This document shows, piece after piece, positions 27,029 to 35,678 of a DNA stretch of 64,000 nt. Position 1 is the first letter of the stretch. Every line of letters begins with the position of its first letter. This DNA is from Emticicia aquatilis. GTDB lineage: Bacteria > Bacteroidota > Bacteroidia > Cytophagales > Spirosomataceae. The DNA is taken from positions 124,001 to 188,000 of the forward strand of contig NZ_BMKK01000010.1 in NCBI RefSeq assembly GCF_014644295.1, written 5' to 3'. A program made the position numbers and the translations under genes. The notes beneath the pieces are model-generated. The model was not told the origin of the DNA. It saw only the letters and a program-made list of their open reading frames with translations, and did no database searches.

Positions 27029-27129
27029 TGGCACGCTGATGACGCTGATGTACCATCGCAGATAAATACGGATTTTTATAAATCTGCGAAAATCAGCGTT
27101 ACGATAGTATCTGCGTCATCAGCGTGCCA
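27029..27129. repeat. Long intergenic inverted repeat between sulfatase and transporter
   Basis: The outer arms are 17-bp perfect reverse complements (27029-27045 and 27113-27129, core GGCACGCTGATGACGC). An inner pair is built on GCAGATAAAT and ATAAATCTGC. The right arm reaches to 12 bp before the transporter ATG, so the hairpin may affect its translation. The general type is common between Bacteroidota genes. Confidence 0.7.
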
Positions 27130-27141
27130 ATAACAGATAAA

Positions 27142-28437
27142 ATGCTCGCAATACTCGGTTTCTCTACAATAATCGTTTTCTTGGTTCTGATAATGACCAA
27201 GAAAATGTCAGTCATGACAGCCTTGGTTATTACACCAATAATCTTTGGTTTAATTGCAGGTTTTTCGCCAAAAGAACTGGGAGAATTTGCCATTGCAGGC
27301 ATCAAACAAGTTGCTCCAACGGGAATCTTATTGATGTTTGCAGTTTTATATTTTGCTACTATGCTTGATGCTGGTCTTTTCGACCCAGTGATTGCGGCCA
27401 TCATCAAATCAGTCAAAGGCGACCCCCTAAAAGTTATTCTCGGAACGGCCATTCTGACAATGATTGTGCATTTGGATGGCGATGGCACCGCTACTTTTAT
27501 GATTGTACTTTCGGCATTTTTGCCCATCTATAAACAACTAAAAATCAATCGTCTGATACTTTCAAGTATTGTCGCCTTGAGCGTTGGTCCGATGCACCTT
27601 GTGCCGTGGTCGGGAACTTCAGCAAGGGCAATATCGGTGATGAAATCGGATGCCGTACATATCTTCAATCCGAATGTACCTGCTATCATCGGCGGAATTA
27701 TTTGGGTGCTTTTTGTGGCTTATATTTTTGGCAAAAAAGAACGCAAACGCCTTGGTATCATTGATTTTCAATATAATCATCAAGAAAATTTAAGCGAAGA
27801 ACAACAAGGACTAAGAAGACCTAAATTGATTATTTTCAATGCAATTCTTACAATTTCATTAATCATTTCCCTAATGAAAGGCTGGATTCCAGCAGCCGTA
27901 CTTTTTGTGGTAACAAGTATGATTGCATTGCTAATAAACTACCCAAAACTCGCTGACCAACAGAAAGTTATGAAGGTTCACGGCACAAATATCTTTATGG
28001 TTTCGAGTATGATTTTTGCCGCAGGAATTTTCTCTGGAATCTTGACTGGCTCAAAAATGATTGAAGAAATGGCTAATGCTTTGGTTGCGTTAATCCCTCA
28101 AAATCATGCCAATTGGCTACCTGCTATAACGGCCATAACGAGCTTACCTGCCAGTATTTTATTTACGCCTGATGCGTATTATTTTGGAGTTGTGCCAATT
28201 TTGAGTCAGACCGCAACTCAATTTGGTATCGACCAACTTGAAATCGGTCGGGCGGCTTTACTCGGACAAATGACCGTAGGTTTCCCGATTAGTCCGCTTA
28301 CAGCCTCCACATTTTTATTAGTTGGGTTATCGGAAGTTGATTTGGGCGAACACCAACGCCATACCTTCAAATGGGCATGGGGTACAACAATTGTAATGAC
28401 GATTGTGGCAATTTTAACGGGGTCGATACATATATGA
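27142..28437 (+). CDS. CitMHS-family citrate or carboxylate transporter
   Basis: 431 aa from the ATG at 27142. A GTG 18 bp upstream lies in a repeat arm and is less likely. There are about 11-12 hydrophobic segments. Family marks include a charged HLDGDGTATFM motif, VGPMHLVPWSGTSARA and a later FTPDAYYFGVVPIL segment, as in the CitMHS citrate-metal:H+ symporters. It imports a di- or tricarboxylate across the inner membrane. Its stop overlaps the AtuA start (ATGA), so uptake and the AtuA reaction are probably coupled. The substrate may be a hydroxy- or carboxylated acid rather than citrate itself. Confidence 0.88.
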   Translation: MLAILGFSTIIVFLVLIMTKKMSVMTALVITPIIFGLIAGFSPKELGEFAIAGIKQVAPTGILLMFAVLYFATMLDAGLFDPVIAAIIKSVKGDPLKVILGTAILTMIVHLDGDGTATFMIVLSAFLPIYKQLKINRLILSSIVALSVGPMHLVPWSGTSARAISVMKSDAVHIFNPNVPAIIGGIIWVLFVAYIFGKKERKRLGIIDFQYNHQENLSEEQQGLRRPKLIIFNAILTISLIISLMKGWIPAAVLFVVTSMIALLINYPKLADQQKVMKVHGTNIFMVSSMIFAAGIFSGILTGSKMIEEMANALVALIPQNHANWLPAITAITSLPASILFTPDAYYFGVVPILSQTATQFGIDQLEIGRAALLGQMTVGFPISPLTASTFLLVGLSEVDLGEHQRHTFKWAWGTTIVMTIVAILTGSIHI

Positions 28438-29807
28438 AAAATAAAATCAGAATAGGTTGCGGGGCGGGTTTTTCGGGCGATAGAATCGAGCCAGCTATTG
28501 TTTTGGCCGAAAGAGGAGAATTAGATTATTTGGTATTAGAATGCTTGGCCGAACGAACCATTGCACTCGCCAACAAACGCAAAATGGCCGACCCAACTAA
28601 AGGTTATGACCCATTGCTGGAGCGTAGAATAGAAACGCTTTTACCCCATTTGGTAAAAAACAACATTCGCCTCATTACCAACATGGGGGCAGCCAACCCG
28701 ATTGAGGGAGCAAAGGAAATCATTGGAATAGCAAAAAAACAAGGCTTAAACATAAAAGTAGCTGCCGTAAGTGGAGACGATGTGATTTCGGATTTGGGAT
28801 TGACAAATGATGATTTTAGAAAATTTGGAAATGAAGATTTTGCTCTTGAATTATTAAACAAACACCAATCTCCAGTCACCAATAACCAATCGACCATTAT
28901 TTCGGCAAATGCTTACCTTGGTATCGAAGGGATTTTAGAAGCATTACAAGCAAATGCACAAATAATTATTACAGGTCGGGTGGCCGACCCATCGCTTTTT
29001 CTTGCTCCGATGGTTCATGAATTTGGCTGGAAAACCGATGATTATGACTTAATGGGTAAAGGAACTGTCATCGGGCATTTGATGGAATGTGCGGGGCATA
29101 TCACAGGTGGATATTTTGCCGACCCAATCAAAAAACCTGTAGAAGATATGGATAACTTGGGACATCCATTCGCGGATGTTTTCCCTGATGGTTCGGCAAT
29201 TATAAGTAAAGTAGAAGACACAGGTGGGATTATCAATCTACAAACAGCCAAAGAACAATTACTTTACGAAGTAATCAATCCTTTTGAATATTATACGCCT
29301 GATGTAATTGCTGATTTCACGAGCGTAAAAATTGAAGAAATTGGCAAAAATCAAGTACGAATAACGGGTGGAAGTGGCACAGAAAAACCATCAACCTACA
29401 AAGTTAGTGTTGGCTACAAAGCATTTTGGCAAGGCGAAGGCGAAATATCGTATGCAGGCCCAGCCGCCTACGAAAGAGCCAAATTGGCAGGTGAAATCAT
29501 TGAAAAACGTTTAAAATCTCAATTTGAAGAAATTCAAGTAGATTATATCGGAATAAGTTCAACATTCGATATTCGGGGCTTCGACTTCGCTCAGCCACCG
29601 ATTTCCGAAGTCAGATTAAGGGTTGCCGCCAAAGCCCGAACCCAAGCAGAAGCCGCATTAATCGGTGAAGAAGTTGAAGCACTTTACACCAACGGTCCTG
29701 CGGGTGGTGGTGGCGTAAGAAAATACGTCAACGAAGTAATCGGAATTGTTTCGGTTTTAGTAGATAGAAATAAAATAAAACCAATAGTAGAATATTTTGG
29801 AAGTTGA
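28434..29807 (+). CDS. AtuA-family protein, DUF1446 portion
   Basis: 457 aa from the ATG at 28434, which overlaps the transporter stop by 4 bp. The longer open frame upstream lies within the transporter and is discarded. DUF1446/AtuA N-terminal domain: IGCGAGFSGDRIEPA (near 6-20), LECLAERTIALA, TNMGAANP, TGRVADPSLFLAP and PAGGGGVRKYV near the end. AtuA was named for acyclic terpene catabolism in Pseudomonas, where it is one longer chain; its reaction is not settled. Here the C-terminal domain is a separate gene 42 bp downstream. Residues about 382-389 (GFDFAQPP) are encoded by a REP-like sequence. Likely acts on the acid brought in by the coupled CitMHS transporter. Confidence 0.86.
   Translation: MKNKIRIGCGAGFSGDRIEPAIVLAERGELDYLVLECLAERTIALANKRKMADPTKGYDPLLERRIETLLPHLVKNNIRLITNMGAANPIEGAKEIIGIAKKQGLNIKVAAVSGDDVISDLGLTNDDFRKFGNEDFALELLNKHQSPVTNNQSTIISANAYLGIEGILEALQANAQIIITGRVADPSLFLAPMVHEFGWKTDDYDLMGKGTVIGHLMECAGHITGGYFADPIKKPVEDMDNLGHPFADVFPDGSAIISKVEDTGGIINLQTAKEQLLYEVINPFEYYTPDVIADFTSVKIEEIGKNQVRITGGSGTEKPSTYKVSVGYKAFWQGEGEISYAGPAAYERAKLAGEIIEKRLKSQFEEIQVDYIGISSTFDIRGFDFAQPPISEVRLRVAAKARTQAEAALIGEEVEALYTNGPAGGGGVRKYVNEVIGIVSVLVDRNKIKPIVEYFGS
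29578..29599. repeat. REP-like sequence inside the AtuA reading frame
   Basis: The 16-mer TCGACTTCGCTCAGCC (29581-29596) matches the extragenic palindrome family seen at 13679-13723. It is read in frame as FDFAQP, within a peptide that looks foreign to the family. Confidence 0.5.
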
Positions 29808-29849
29808 TAATATTCAATCATTCTATCAATCACTCATTCAAAATTAAAA

Positions 29850-30149
29850 ATGAAACTCTACGACATAGCCCATAGCCGTGCAGGTGATAAAGGTAATATC
29901 TCAACACTTTCGCTCATTCCTTACAACAAAAGTGATTATGGAATGCTCTGCGAAAAAATTACAGTCGAGAAGATGAAAAAACATTTTGCAGGAATCATCG
30001 AAGGTGAAATCATTCGCTACGAAATGCCTAATATTTCATCATTGCTTTTTGTATGCCACGATGCACTTGCTGGCGGAGTAACAACCTCGCTCCGCATAGA
30101 TACACACGGAAAAGCCTTGAGTTATAAATTGTTAGAAATGGAATTTTAA
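29850..30149 (+). CDS. AtuA C-terminal-domain protein (split subunit)
   Basis: 99 aa. It matches the small C-terminal domain found at the end of full-length AtuA proteins: IAHSRAGDKGNIS near the N-terminus and CHDALAGGVTTSLRID (about 69-84). It lies 42 bp after the DUF1446 gene and is presumably its partner in one complex. It is too short to be an enzyme alone. Cytoplasmic, no signal. Family recognition is good; function is unknown beyond association with AtuA. Confidence 0.8.
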   Translation: MKLYDIAHSRAGDKGNISTLSLIPYNKSDYGMLCEKITVEKMKKHFAGIIEGEIIRYEMPNISSLLFVCHDALAGGVTTSLRIDTHGKALSYKLLEMEF

Positions 30150-30235
30150 ACAAAGCCCTTTCTATCAGCCTTTTACAACATTCATTAGCATTTATTTTTT
30201 ATTTATATTTTAGTTTTCAACTCCATTTTAAACAA

Positions 30236-31837
30236 ATGAAAAAAACAATTCTTTCTCTATTTGTTTCATGCTGTTTACTTTTTCAAACAGCTGATGCCCA
30301 ATTACAAACTGGTGAAAATGTGGCCGTAACCTCAACTGATGCAGGTAAAGTTCGTGGCTACATCAATAATGGAATTTTCACATACAAAGGCATTCCTTAT
30401 GCCGAAGCCAAGCGTTTTGAGTCGCCACAAAAACCAAAACCGTGGTCCAATGTTCGTAGTTCGATGACCTACGGGCCTGTTGCACCTTTGATGGACCCAA
30501 CAACAAACGTGATGGACGAAAGCGAGTTTGTTTTTGACCATAGCTGGGGTTTTACAAACGAAGATTGTATGCGTATCAACGTCTGGACACCTGGCATCAA
30601 CGATGGCAAAAAACGTCCTGTCATGTTTTGGATTCACGGTGGTGGCTTTACAGCTGGTTCTTCGCAAGAATTACCTTCTTACGATGGTGAGAATTTAGCA
30701 AAAAAAGGCGATGTAGTTGTCGTTTCAATCAATCACCGCCTCAATATCTTGGGTTATCTTGACCTCTCTGCTTATGGTGAAAAATACAAGCAATCAGCCA
30801 ATTTGAGCGTTCTTGACATGAAAGCAGCATTAGAATGGGTAAAAACCAATATCTCGAATTTCGGTGGCGACCCAAATAATGTAACCATCTTTGGCCAATC
30901 AGGTGGTGGAGCAAAAGTAAATACCTTAATGGCGATGCCTTCGGCAAAAGGGCTTTTCCACAAAGCAATCAATCAAAGTGGTGCTTTCCGTACGGCTATG
31001 CTCGATAAAGCAACCACTCAGGCAATTGGTGCAGAAGTAATGAAAGAATTGGGTATTTCGGCTGATAAAGTAGATGATATTCAGAAAGTTCCTTATCAAA
31101 CTTTGAGTGATGCTGGTAAAAAAGCACTCAAAACTATTGCTGATAAAATGAAAGCAGAAGGAAAACCAGTTATCGGATTTGGTTTAAGCTGGGGACCAAG
31201 TGCCGATGGCGAAGTTCTGCCTTATCAATTGTTTTCTAATGAAGCATTTGAATTATCAAAAAATATTCCTTTAATGATTGGCACAACCATCAACGAATTT
31301 GCAGTTTTCAGAGGAGGAATTCCGAGTAGTGCAACCGAAGAACAAGCCAAAGAAGCTATCAAAAAAGTATATGGAGATAAAACAGATGCTTATATTGCAG
31401 CCGTAAAAAAGGCATATCCAAACGGCAAAATGACAGATATGTTAAGTTATGATGTAACATTCCGTCCAGGTGCTGTGCAACAAGCTAATCAAAAATCGGC
31501 CGTTGCAGGTGGAGCAAATACGTATATGTACTTATTCGATTGGCAATCGCCAGTGATGGATGGCAAATACAAAGCCGTACACTGTATGGAAATTGCGTTC
31601 TGCTTTGATAATATCCAACGCACGAAAAACATGACTGGCGGCACAAAAGAAGCTCAAGCTTTGGCCGATAAAATGAGTTCGGCATGGATAAACTTTGCGA
31701 AAGTTGGCAATCCAAATCATAAAGGTTTACCAAACTGGCCAGCATATAATGCAACAAACACAGCCACTATGCACTTCGATAACACTTGCGTAGTAAAACC
31801 ACAAATGGACAAAGAATTATTTGAAGTGGTGAAATAA
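30236..31837 (+). CDS. Secreted type-B carboxylesterase
   Basis: 533 aa with a signal peptide (about 1-22, ending TADAQ). Carboxylesterase-B motifs: KGIPYAEAKRF (51-61), NEDCMRINVWTP (108-119), IHGGGFTAGS (133-142), nucleophile S222 in FGQSGGG and His in AVHCMEIAFCF. The GQSGG elbow has Gly where the two paralogues have Ala. Third type-B enzyme of the locus and the most diverged. It follows the AtuA pair and ends at a strong terminator, so it closes the block that starts at 27142. Confidence 0.91.
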   Translation: MKKTILSLFVSCCLLFQTADAQLQTGENVAVTSTDAGKVRGYINNGIFTYKGIPYAEAKRFESPQKPKPWSNVRSSMTYGPVAPLMDPTTNVMDESEFVFDHSWGFTNEDCMRINVWTPGINDGKKRPVMFWIHGGGFTAGSSQELPSYDGENLAKKGDVVVVSINHRLNILGYLDLSAYGEKYKQSANLSVLDMKAALEWVKTNISNFGGDPNNVTIFGQSGGGAKVNTLMAMPSAKGLFHKAINQSGAFRTAMLDKATTQAIGAEVMKELGISADKVDDIQKVPYQTLSDAGKKALKTIADKMKAEGKPVIGFGLSWGPSADGEVLPYQLFSNEAFELSKNIPLMIGTTINEFAVFRGGIPSSATEEQAKEAIKKVYGDKTDAYIAAVKKAYPNGKMTDMLSYDVTFRPGAVQQANQKSAVAGGANTYMYLFDWQSPVMDGKYKAVHCMEIAFCFDNIQRTKNMTGGTKEAQALADKMSSAWINFAKVGNPNHKGLPNWPAYNATNTATMHFDNTCVVKPQMDKELFEVVK

Positions 31838-31859
31838 TTTTTCTTGTAATATTTTGTAG

Positions 31860-31888
31860 AAAGCCCAGTTTCAACGCTGGGCTTTTTC
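31860..31888 (+). terminator. Rho-independent terminator after the third carboxylesterase
   Basis: AAAGCCCAG (31860-31868) pairs with CTGGGCTTT (31877-31885), 8-nt loop, followed by a T run. Confidence 0.85.
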
Positions 31889-31920
31889 ATAGGAAAGAAT
31901 TAGACAAAACTTTTGCAAGA

Positions 31921-32020
31921 AGGTCATGGCTGAAGCCAATTAAGGTATTTAATTTTCCAACCCCAGACTTAAGTCTGGGGTTAAGACATAAAAACAACTT
32001 AGGCTTTAGCCTTGACGTAT
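31921..32020. repeat. Nested palindromic intergenic repeat
   Basis: The 24-bp stretch 31959-31982 (AACCCCAGACTT / AAGTCTGGGGTT) is a perfect palindrome. It is flanked by GGCTGAAGCC and GGCTTTAGCC-like short palindromes. No gene is seen in the gap 31889-32135 apart from this repeat. Confidence 0.65.
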
Positions 32021-32135
32021 GTTTCGGTATTATCATATTTAATATGCGTAACTTCTATTTTATAGAAGTTTCTTCAAAAGAATATTTTTTTACTAACTTA
32101 CCACTTCTATTCAAACCTTATAAAAACCTATTAGA

Positions 32136-33479
32136 ATGAACAAAAGAACTTTCCTCAAAACTTCTTCAGTTTTGGCCGCAGGAGCAGCATTTCCTCAGTT
32201 ATTTTCTTGTGCCGAAAAGCCAAAATCTGACCCACGAACCAACTGGGCGGGCAATCTGACATACAGTACAGATAATTTGCATACGCCAAAAACAGTTGCC
32301 GAATTGCAAGAAACTATCAAAAAAGTAAAGAAAGTGCGGGGTCTCGGCACCAAACACTGCTTCAATAAAATTGCCGATAGTACCGAAAATCAAATTTCAT
32401 CGGCTGAATTCAATAAAATTATTTCGCTCGATAAAGAAAAACAAACCATAACCGTTGAGGCTGGCATTAAATATGGCGATTTGTGTAAATACCTCGATGA
32501 AAATGGTTTTGCTTTATATAATTTGGCATCATTGCCACATATTTCTGTTGCTGGAGCATGTGCCACAGGCACACATGGTTCAGGCATCAAAAATGGGAAT
32601 CTGGCTACGCAAGTAGTGGCTTTGGAATTTGTAAATGGCAAAGGCGAAATCGTTAATTTGTCGAAAGAAAAAGATAGGGAAGAGTTCGGAATGGCAGTTG
32701 TGAATCTTGGAGCTTTAGGAATAGTCTCGAAAATGACCTTGGCCTTACAACCCACTTTCAAAATGAAGCAAATTGTCTATCAAAACTTGCCGATGGCGGA
32801 GTTGGAAAAGAATTTTGAAGCTATCATGTCGGCGGGATACAGTGTGAGTTTATTTACCGATTGGACAAAGAAAAACATCAGCGAAGTTTGGATAAAAAGC
32901 AAAGCTGATGACATGAAAGAAATTGCTCCCGAATTTTTTGGAGCTAAACTACAAACCAAAAACCTGCACCCAATCGAAGCCATCGACCCTGTGAATTGCA
33001 CCGACCAAATGGGCGTTGAAGGTCCGTGGTACGAGCGAATGCCGCACTTCAAAATGGGTTTTACGCCGAGTAGCGGCAAGGAATTACAATCAGAATTTTT
33101 TATTGCTTTCGAAAATGCCTACGAAGGGCTAATAGCCATCGAAAAGCTCAACGAAAAAGTTTCTCCACACTTATTCATCACCGAAGTAAGAGCCATTGCA
33201 GGCGATGATTTACCGATGAGTCCGATGTATAAAAAAACTTGCGTGGCTTTTCACTTTACTTGGAAACAAGAAACTGAAGAAGTGCTAAAAGTGCTACCTC
33301 TCGTAGAAGAAGCACTCGCACCATTTAATCCAAGACCACATTGGGGTAAAATTTTCACCTTGAAACCATCAGTTCTACAATCAAGAATCGAAAAACTCAA
33401 TGATTTCAAGGCATTAATGACCAAACACGACCCCGAAGGTAAATTCAGAAACGAATTTATTGATACTAATTTATTCTAA
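32136..33479 (+). CDS. FAD-linked alditol or aldonolactone oxidase-like protein, exported
   Basis: 447 aa. The N-terminus is Tat-like with Lys-Arg (NKRTFLKTSSVLAAGAAF) and has a lipobox-like LFSC at 22-25. VAO-type FAD domain: RGLGTKHCFNKIA (68-80), where H74 aligns with the covalent-FAD His of alditol oxidase, then LPHISVAGACATGTHGSG. C-terminal GKIFTLKP and DPEGKFRNEF match the alditol oxidase / arabinono-lactone oxidase group. Predicted to oxidise a polyol or sugar lactone. It follows a terminator, so it has its own transcript, but it belongs functionally with the sugar or ester catabolic genes. Confidence 0.87.
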   Translation: MNKRTFLKTSSVLAAGAAFPQLFSCAEKPKSDPRTNWAGNLTYSTDNLHTPKTVAELQETIKKVKKVRGLGTKHCFNKIADSTENQISSAEFNKIISLDKEKQTITVEAGIKYGDLCKYLDENGFALYNLASLPHISVAGACATGTHGSGIKNGNLATQVVALEFVNGKGEIVNLSKEKDREEFGMAVVNLGALGIVSKMTLALQPTFKMKQIVYQNLPMAELEKNFEAIMSAGYSVSLFTDWTKKNISEVWIKSKADDMKEIAPEFFGAKLQTKNLHPIEAIDPVNCTDQMGVEGPWYERMPHFKMGFTPSSGKELQSEFFIAFENAYEGLIAIEKLNEKVSPHLFITEVRAIAGDDLPMSPMYKKTCVAFHFTWKQETEEVLKVLPLVEEALAPFNPRPHWGKIFTLKPSVLQSRIEKLNDFKALMTKHDPEGKFRNEFIDTNLF

Positions 33480-33481
33480 TA

Positions 33482-33555
33482 TTGTGGAGCGAACCGAGCG
33501 ACGGTCGCATCCTGTTCGTTAATTTCCTACTGCGAACAGGATGTTCGCTCCACAA
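33482..33555. repeat. Nested inverted repeat between convergent genes
   Basis: Outer arms TTGTGGAGCGAAC (33482-33494) and GTTCGCTCCACAA (33543-33555), inner arms ATCCTGTTCG (33509-33518) and CGAACAGGAT (33533-33542). It sits exactly between the convergent oxidase and dehydrogenase genes and may also end transcription from both. Confidence 0.7.
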
Positions 33556-33557
33556 AA

Positions 33558-34583
33558 TCAAAGTACCGCCATTGCCTTTATCACTTGTGATTTTGGGTCG
33601 AGCCAAGTTCCAAAGATTGTGGGTAAATCATCAAAAGCAGCTTCGTGTGTAAGCCAAGCCTTAGTGTTGATTTGCCCACTTTCCATTTTTGAAATAATAT
33701 GTTTAAAATCAGCAGGAAGAGCATTTCTACTTGCCAAAAGCGTAATTTCTCGACGGTGAAAGTCTGGGTCAAAGAATGTCACATCACCTTGAAAAAGCCC
33801 CACATAAACCAGTTTTCCACCAAAAGCTACATACGAAAACGCCTTCATCATTGATTGGGCATTTCCGGTTGCATCAAAAACTACTGTTGGCATATTTCCT
33901 TTCAAGATTTTTCTTAAATCATCGGCCGAAAAATCTTCCGAAGCAATAATACTTTCATCAATTCCGATAGCTTCGTTGGCAAAATCAAGTCGTTGTTTGC
34001 TAAAATCCATCACTGCTATTTTTGCACCATTAATTTTTGCAAACTGAATGACCGATAAACCAATTGGCCCCGCTCCTATCACCAAAACAATATCGTTTTC
34101 GGTCACATTGGCACGTTGAACAGCGTGAGAGCCAATGCCCAGGGTTTCGACCAATGCCAATTGCTCATACTCCAAAATATCTGATTTATGTAGCTTATTT
34201 ACAGGCACTTTCAAATATTCAGCCATACCTCCATCAATATGCACTCCTAAAACTTTTAGACTTTCACAGCAGTTAGTTTTGCCGTTTTGGCAAGGCTGAC
34301 AAACACCACAATTAAGATAAGGCTCAACCGAAACCTTATCACCGATTTTGATGCCGTTTCCTCCTGCTCCACTTCCTAAACCAATCACTTCAGCACCCAG
34401 CTCATGCCCAAGTACACGAGGATAAGAAAAAAATGGCTGACGACCACGATAAGCGTGGTAATCTGTGCCGCAAATACCTATTCGATGGATTTTCAAAAGA
34501 GCCTCATTTTCGGCCAAAGTGTCATCAAAATCTCGACTAATTAATTGAAACTCTTGCGGTTGATTTAAAATAATAGTTTTCAA
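33558..34583 (-). CDS. Zinc-dependent alcohol/polyol dehydrogenase
   Basis: 341 aa, medium-chain dehydrogenase. Catalytic zinc ligands C38 (GICGTDYH), H60 and E61 (LGHELGAE); structural zinc C92, C95, C98 and C106 (CGVCQPCQNGKTNCC). Nucleotide-binding VIGAGPIGLS lies near 168-177. It is close to sorbitol, threonine and galactonate dehydrogenases; the exact substrate is open. The start is TTG at 34583, with an in-frame stop two codons upstream, so no ATG start exists. It is convergent with the alditol-oxidase-like gene and its product would suit a sugar-acid or polyol path. Confidence 0.87.
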   Translation of the reverse strand: MKTIILNQPQEFQLISRDFDDTLAENEALLKIHRIGICGTDYHAYRGRQPFFSYPRVLGHELGAEVIGLGSGAGGNGIKIGDKVSVEPYLNCGVCQPCQNGKTNCCESLKVLGVHIDGGMAEYLKVPVNKLHKSDILEYEQLALVETLGIGSHAVQRANVTENDIVLVIGAGPIGLSVIQFAKINGAKIAVMDFSKQRLDFANEAIGIDESIIASEDFSADDLRKILKGNMPTVVFDATGNAQSMMKAFSYVAFGGKLVYVGLFQGDVTFFDPDFHRREITLLASRNALPADFKHIISKMESGQINTKAWLTHEAAFDDLPTIFGTWLDPKSQVIKAMAVL

Positions 34584-34608
34584 AATCTATATGTTTTAGG
34601 GTAAATTT

Positions 34609-35376
34609 TTATTCAATTACAAACGAAACCTCTTTAAAATCAAACTTTTTCACTTCTTCGCCTACTTGCATTATCAAATGGCCCATTTCGGCTACATCAA
34701 TTATTTTACCGAGAAATCGTTCGCCATTTTGTTCATACTGATGCCATTCTCCAAACCGAAATACTCGTTCTAAATACTTTTTTTTTTGAGTTTGAGTATG
34801 TCCGTTTTTTAACTGTAAATAATATTTTTCGATACATTCACAAAGTTGTTCAATCAATTTCTCAATCACATAATCTTCTGTTTTCTGCGATGCCAATCTT
34901 AGGGAAATTGCTCTATCATTCGCAAAACTTAACTGATTGATATTCAATCCAATACCCACAACCGAATACGCCAGTCGGCTGCCAGAAAGTGTATTTTCAA
35001 TCAAAACACCACCCATTTTCCGATTCCCCACATAAATATCATTGGGCCACTTGACAGTTAGGCCGTCTGATAAATATTTGCACAAAAACTCGTAAATTCC
35101 AAGCGAAACCGCAATATTTAACGTAAATTGTTGAGCAATCGCCAAAAAATCAGGTTTCAGAATCATCGAAACGGTAATATTTTGATTGGGTAGGGTTTCC
35201 CAAGTATTTCCACGTTGTCCACGACCCGCCGTTTGGTCAGATGTTATGACAATTGTTCCATCAAAAACTCGCTTTGTTTGAATTATTTCGGCCGCAATAT
35301 CGTTAGTTGAATGACAACTTGGCAGATAAATGGTATTTTTGCCGAGAAATAAAGTTTTGGGTTGAAAATTGTGCAA
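34609..35376 (-). CDS. birA: Biotin--[acetyl-CoA carboxylase] ligase
   Basis: 255 aa. Short BirA without a DNA-binding domain. Motifs include CHSTNDIAAE (21-30), the biotinyl-AMP loop GRGQRGN (51-57) and KWPNDIYV followed by KMGGVLIE. It attaches biotin to the carboxyl-carrier protein of biotin enzymes in the cytoplasm and cannot act as a repressor. The start is TTG at 35376; an in-frame stop lies five codons upstream and no Met occurs before residue 70. Divergent from rsfS-ftsH across a 302-bp gap. Confidence 0.92.
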   Translation of the reverse strand: MHNFQPKTLFLGKNTIYLPSCHSTNDIAAEIIQTKRVFDGTIVITSDQTAGRGQRGNTWETLPNQNITVSMILKPDFLAIAQQFTLNIAVSLGIYEFLCKYLSDGLTVKWPNDIYVGNRKMGGVLIENTLSGSRLAYSVVGIGLNINQLSFANDRAISLRLASQKTEDYVIEKLIEQLCECIEKYYLQLKNGHTQTQKKKYLERVFRFGEWHQYEQNGERFLGKIIDVAEMGHLIMQVGEEVKKFDFKEVSFVIE

Positions 35377-35678
35377 CTTTATAGTAATTTAGCGTTTTAG
35401 GTAACGCATACATAAAATATTTTTTAGTGAAGTTCGTGTACTTTCAAAAGAAAGCCTATTTTTTTGAACTTTTAATGTTAAACAAAGAGTTTTAAGTGCT
35501 GAAGCATAATTGAAAATGTGGAATGAAGAATGTAAAATGTATGATAGTGACTATCAATAAATTACAAGTTTTTCATGCACAAATAATTAGAATAAAGCCC
35601 TTACATTAAACATTTAACATTAATAATTCACCATTAATTGAACGAACCGCTCACAAAATTAAATGAAGATAAGATTGA
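35377..35678. other. Divergent intergenic region birA / rsfS
   Basis: No gene seen. It holds a short inverted repeat TGATAG-TGA-CTATCA (35542-35556). AT-rich blocks of the type found in other gaps (aatgaagaatgtaaaatgt near 35523-35541 and acatttaacatt near 35609) form a loose inverted repeat. Promoters for both directions must lie here but I see no convincing TAnnTTTG box. Confidence 0.4.

Noticed and set aside
27124-27141. GTG start for the CitMHS transporter
   Set aside because: The GTG lies within the right arm of an inverted repeat and the ATG at 27142 gives a normal first membrane helix.
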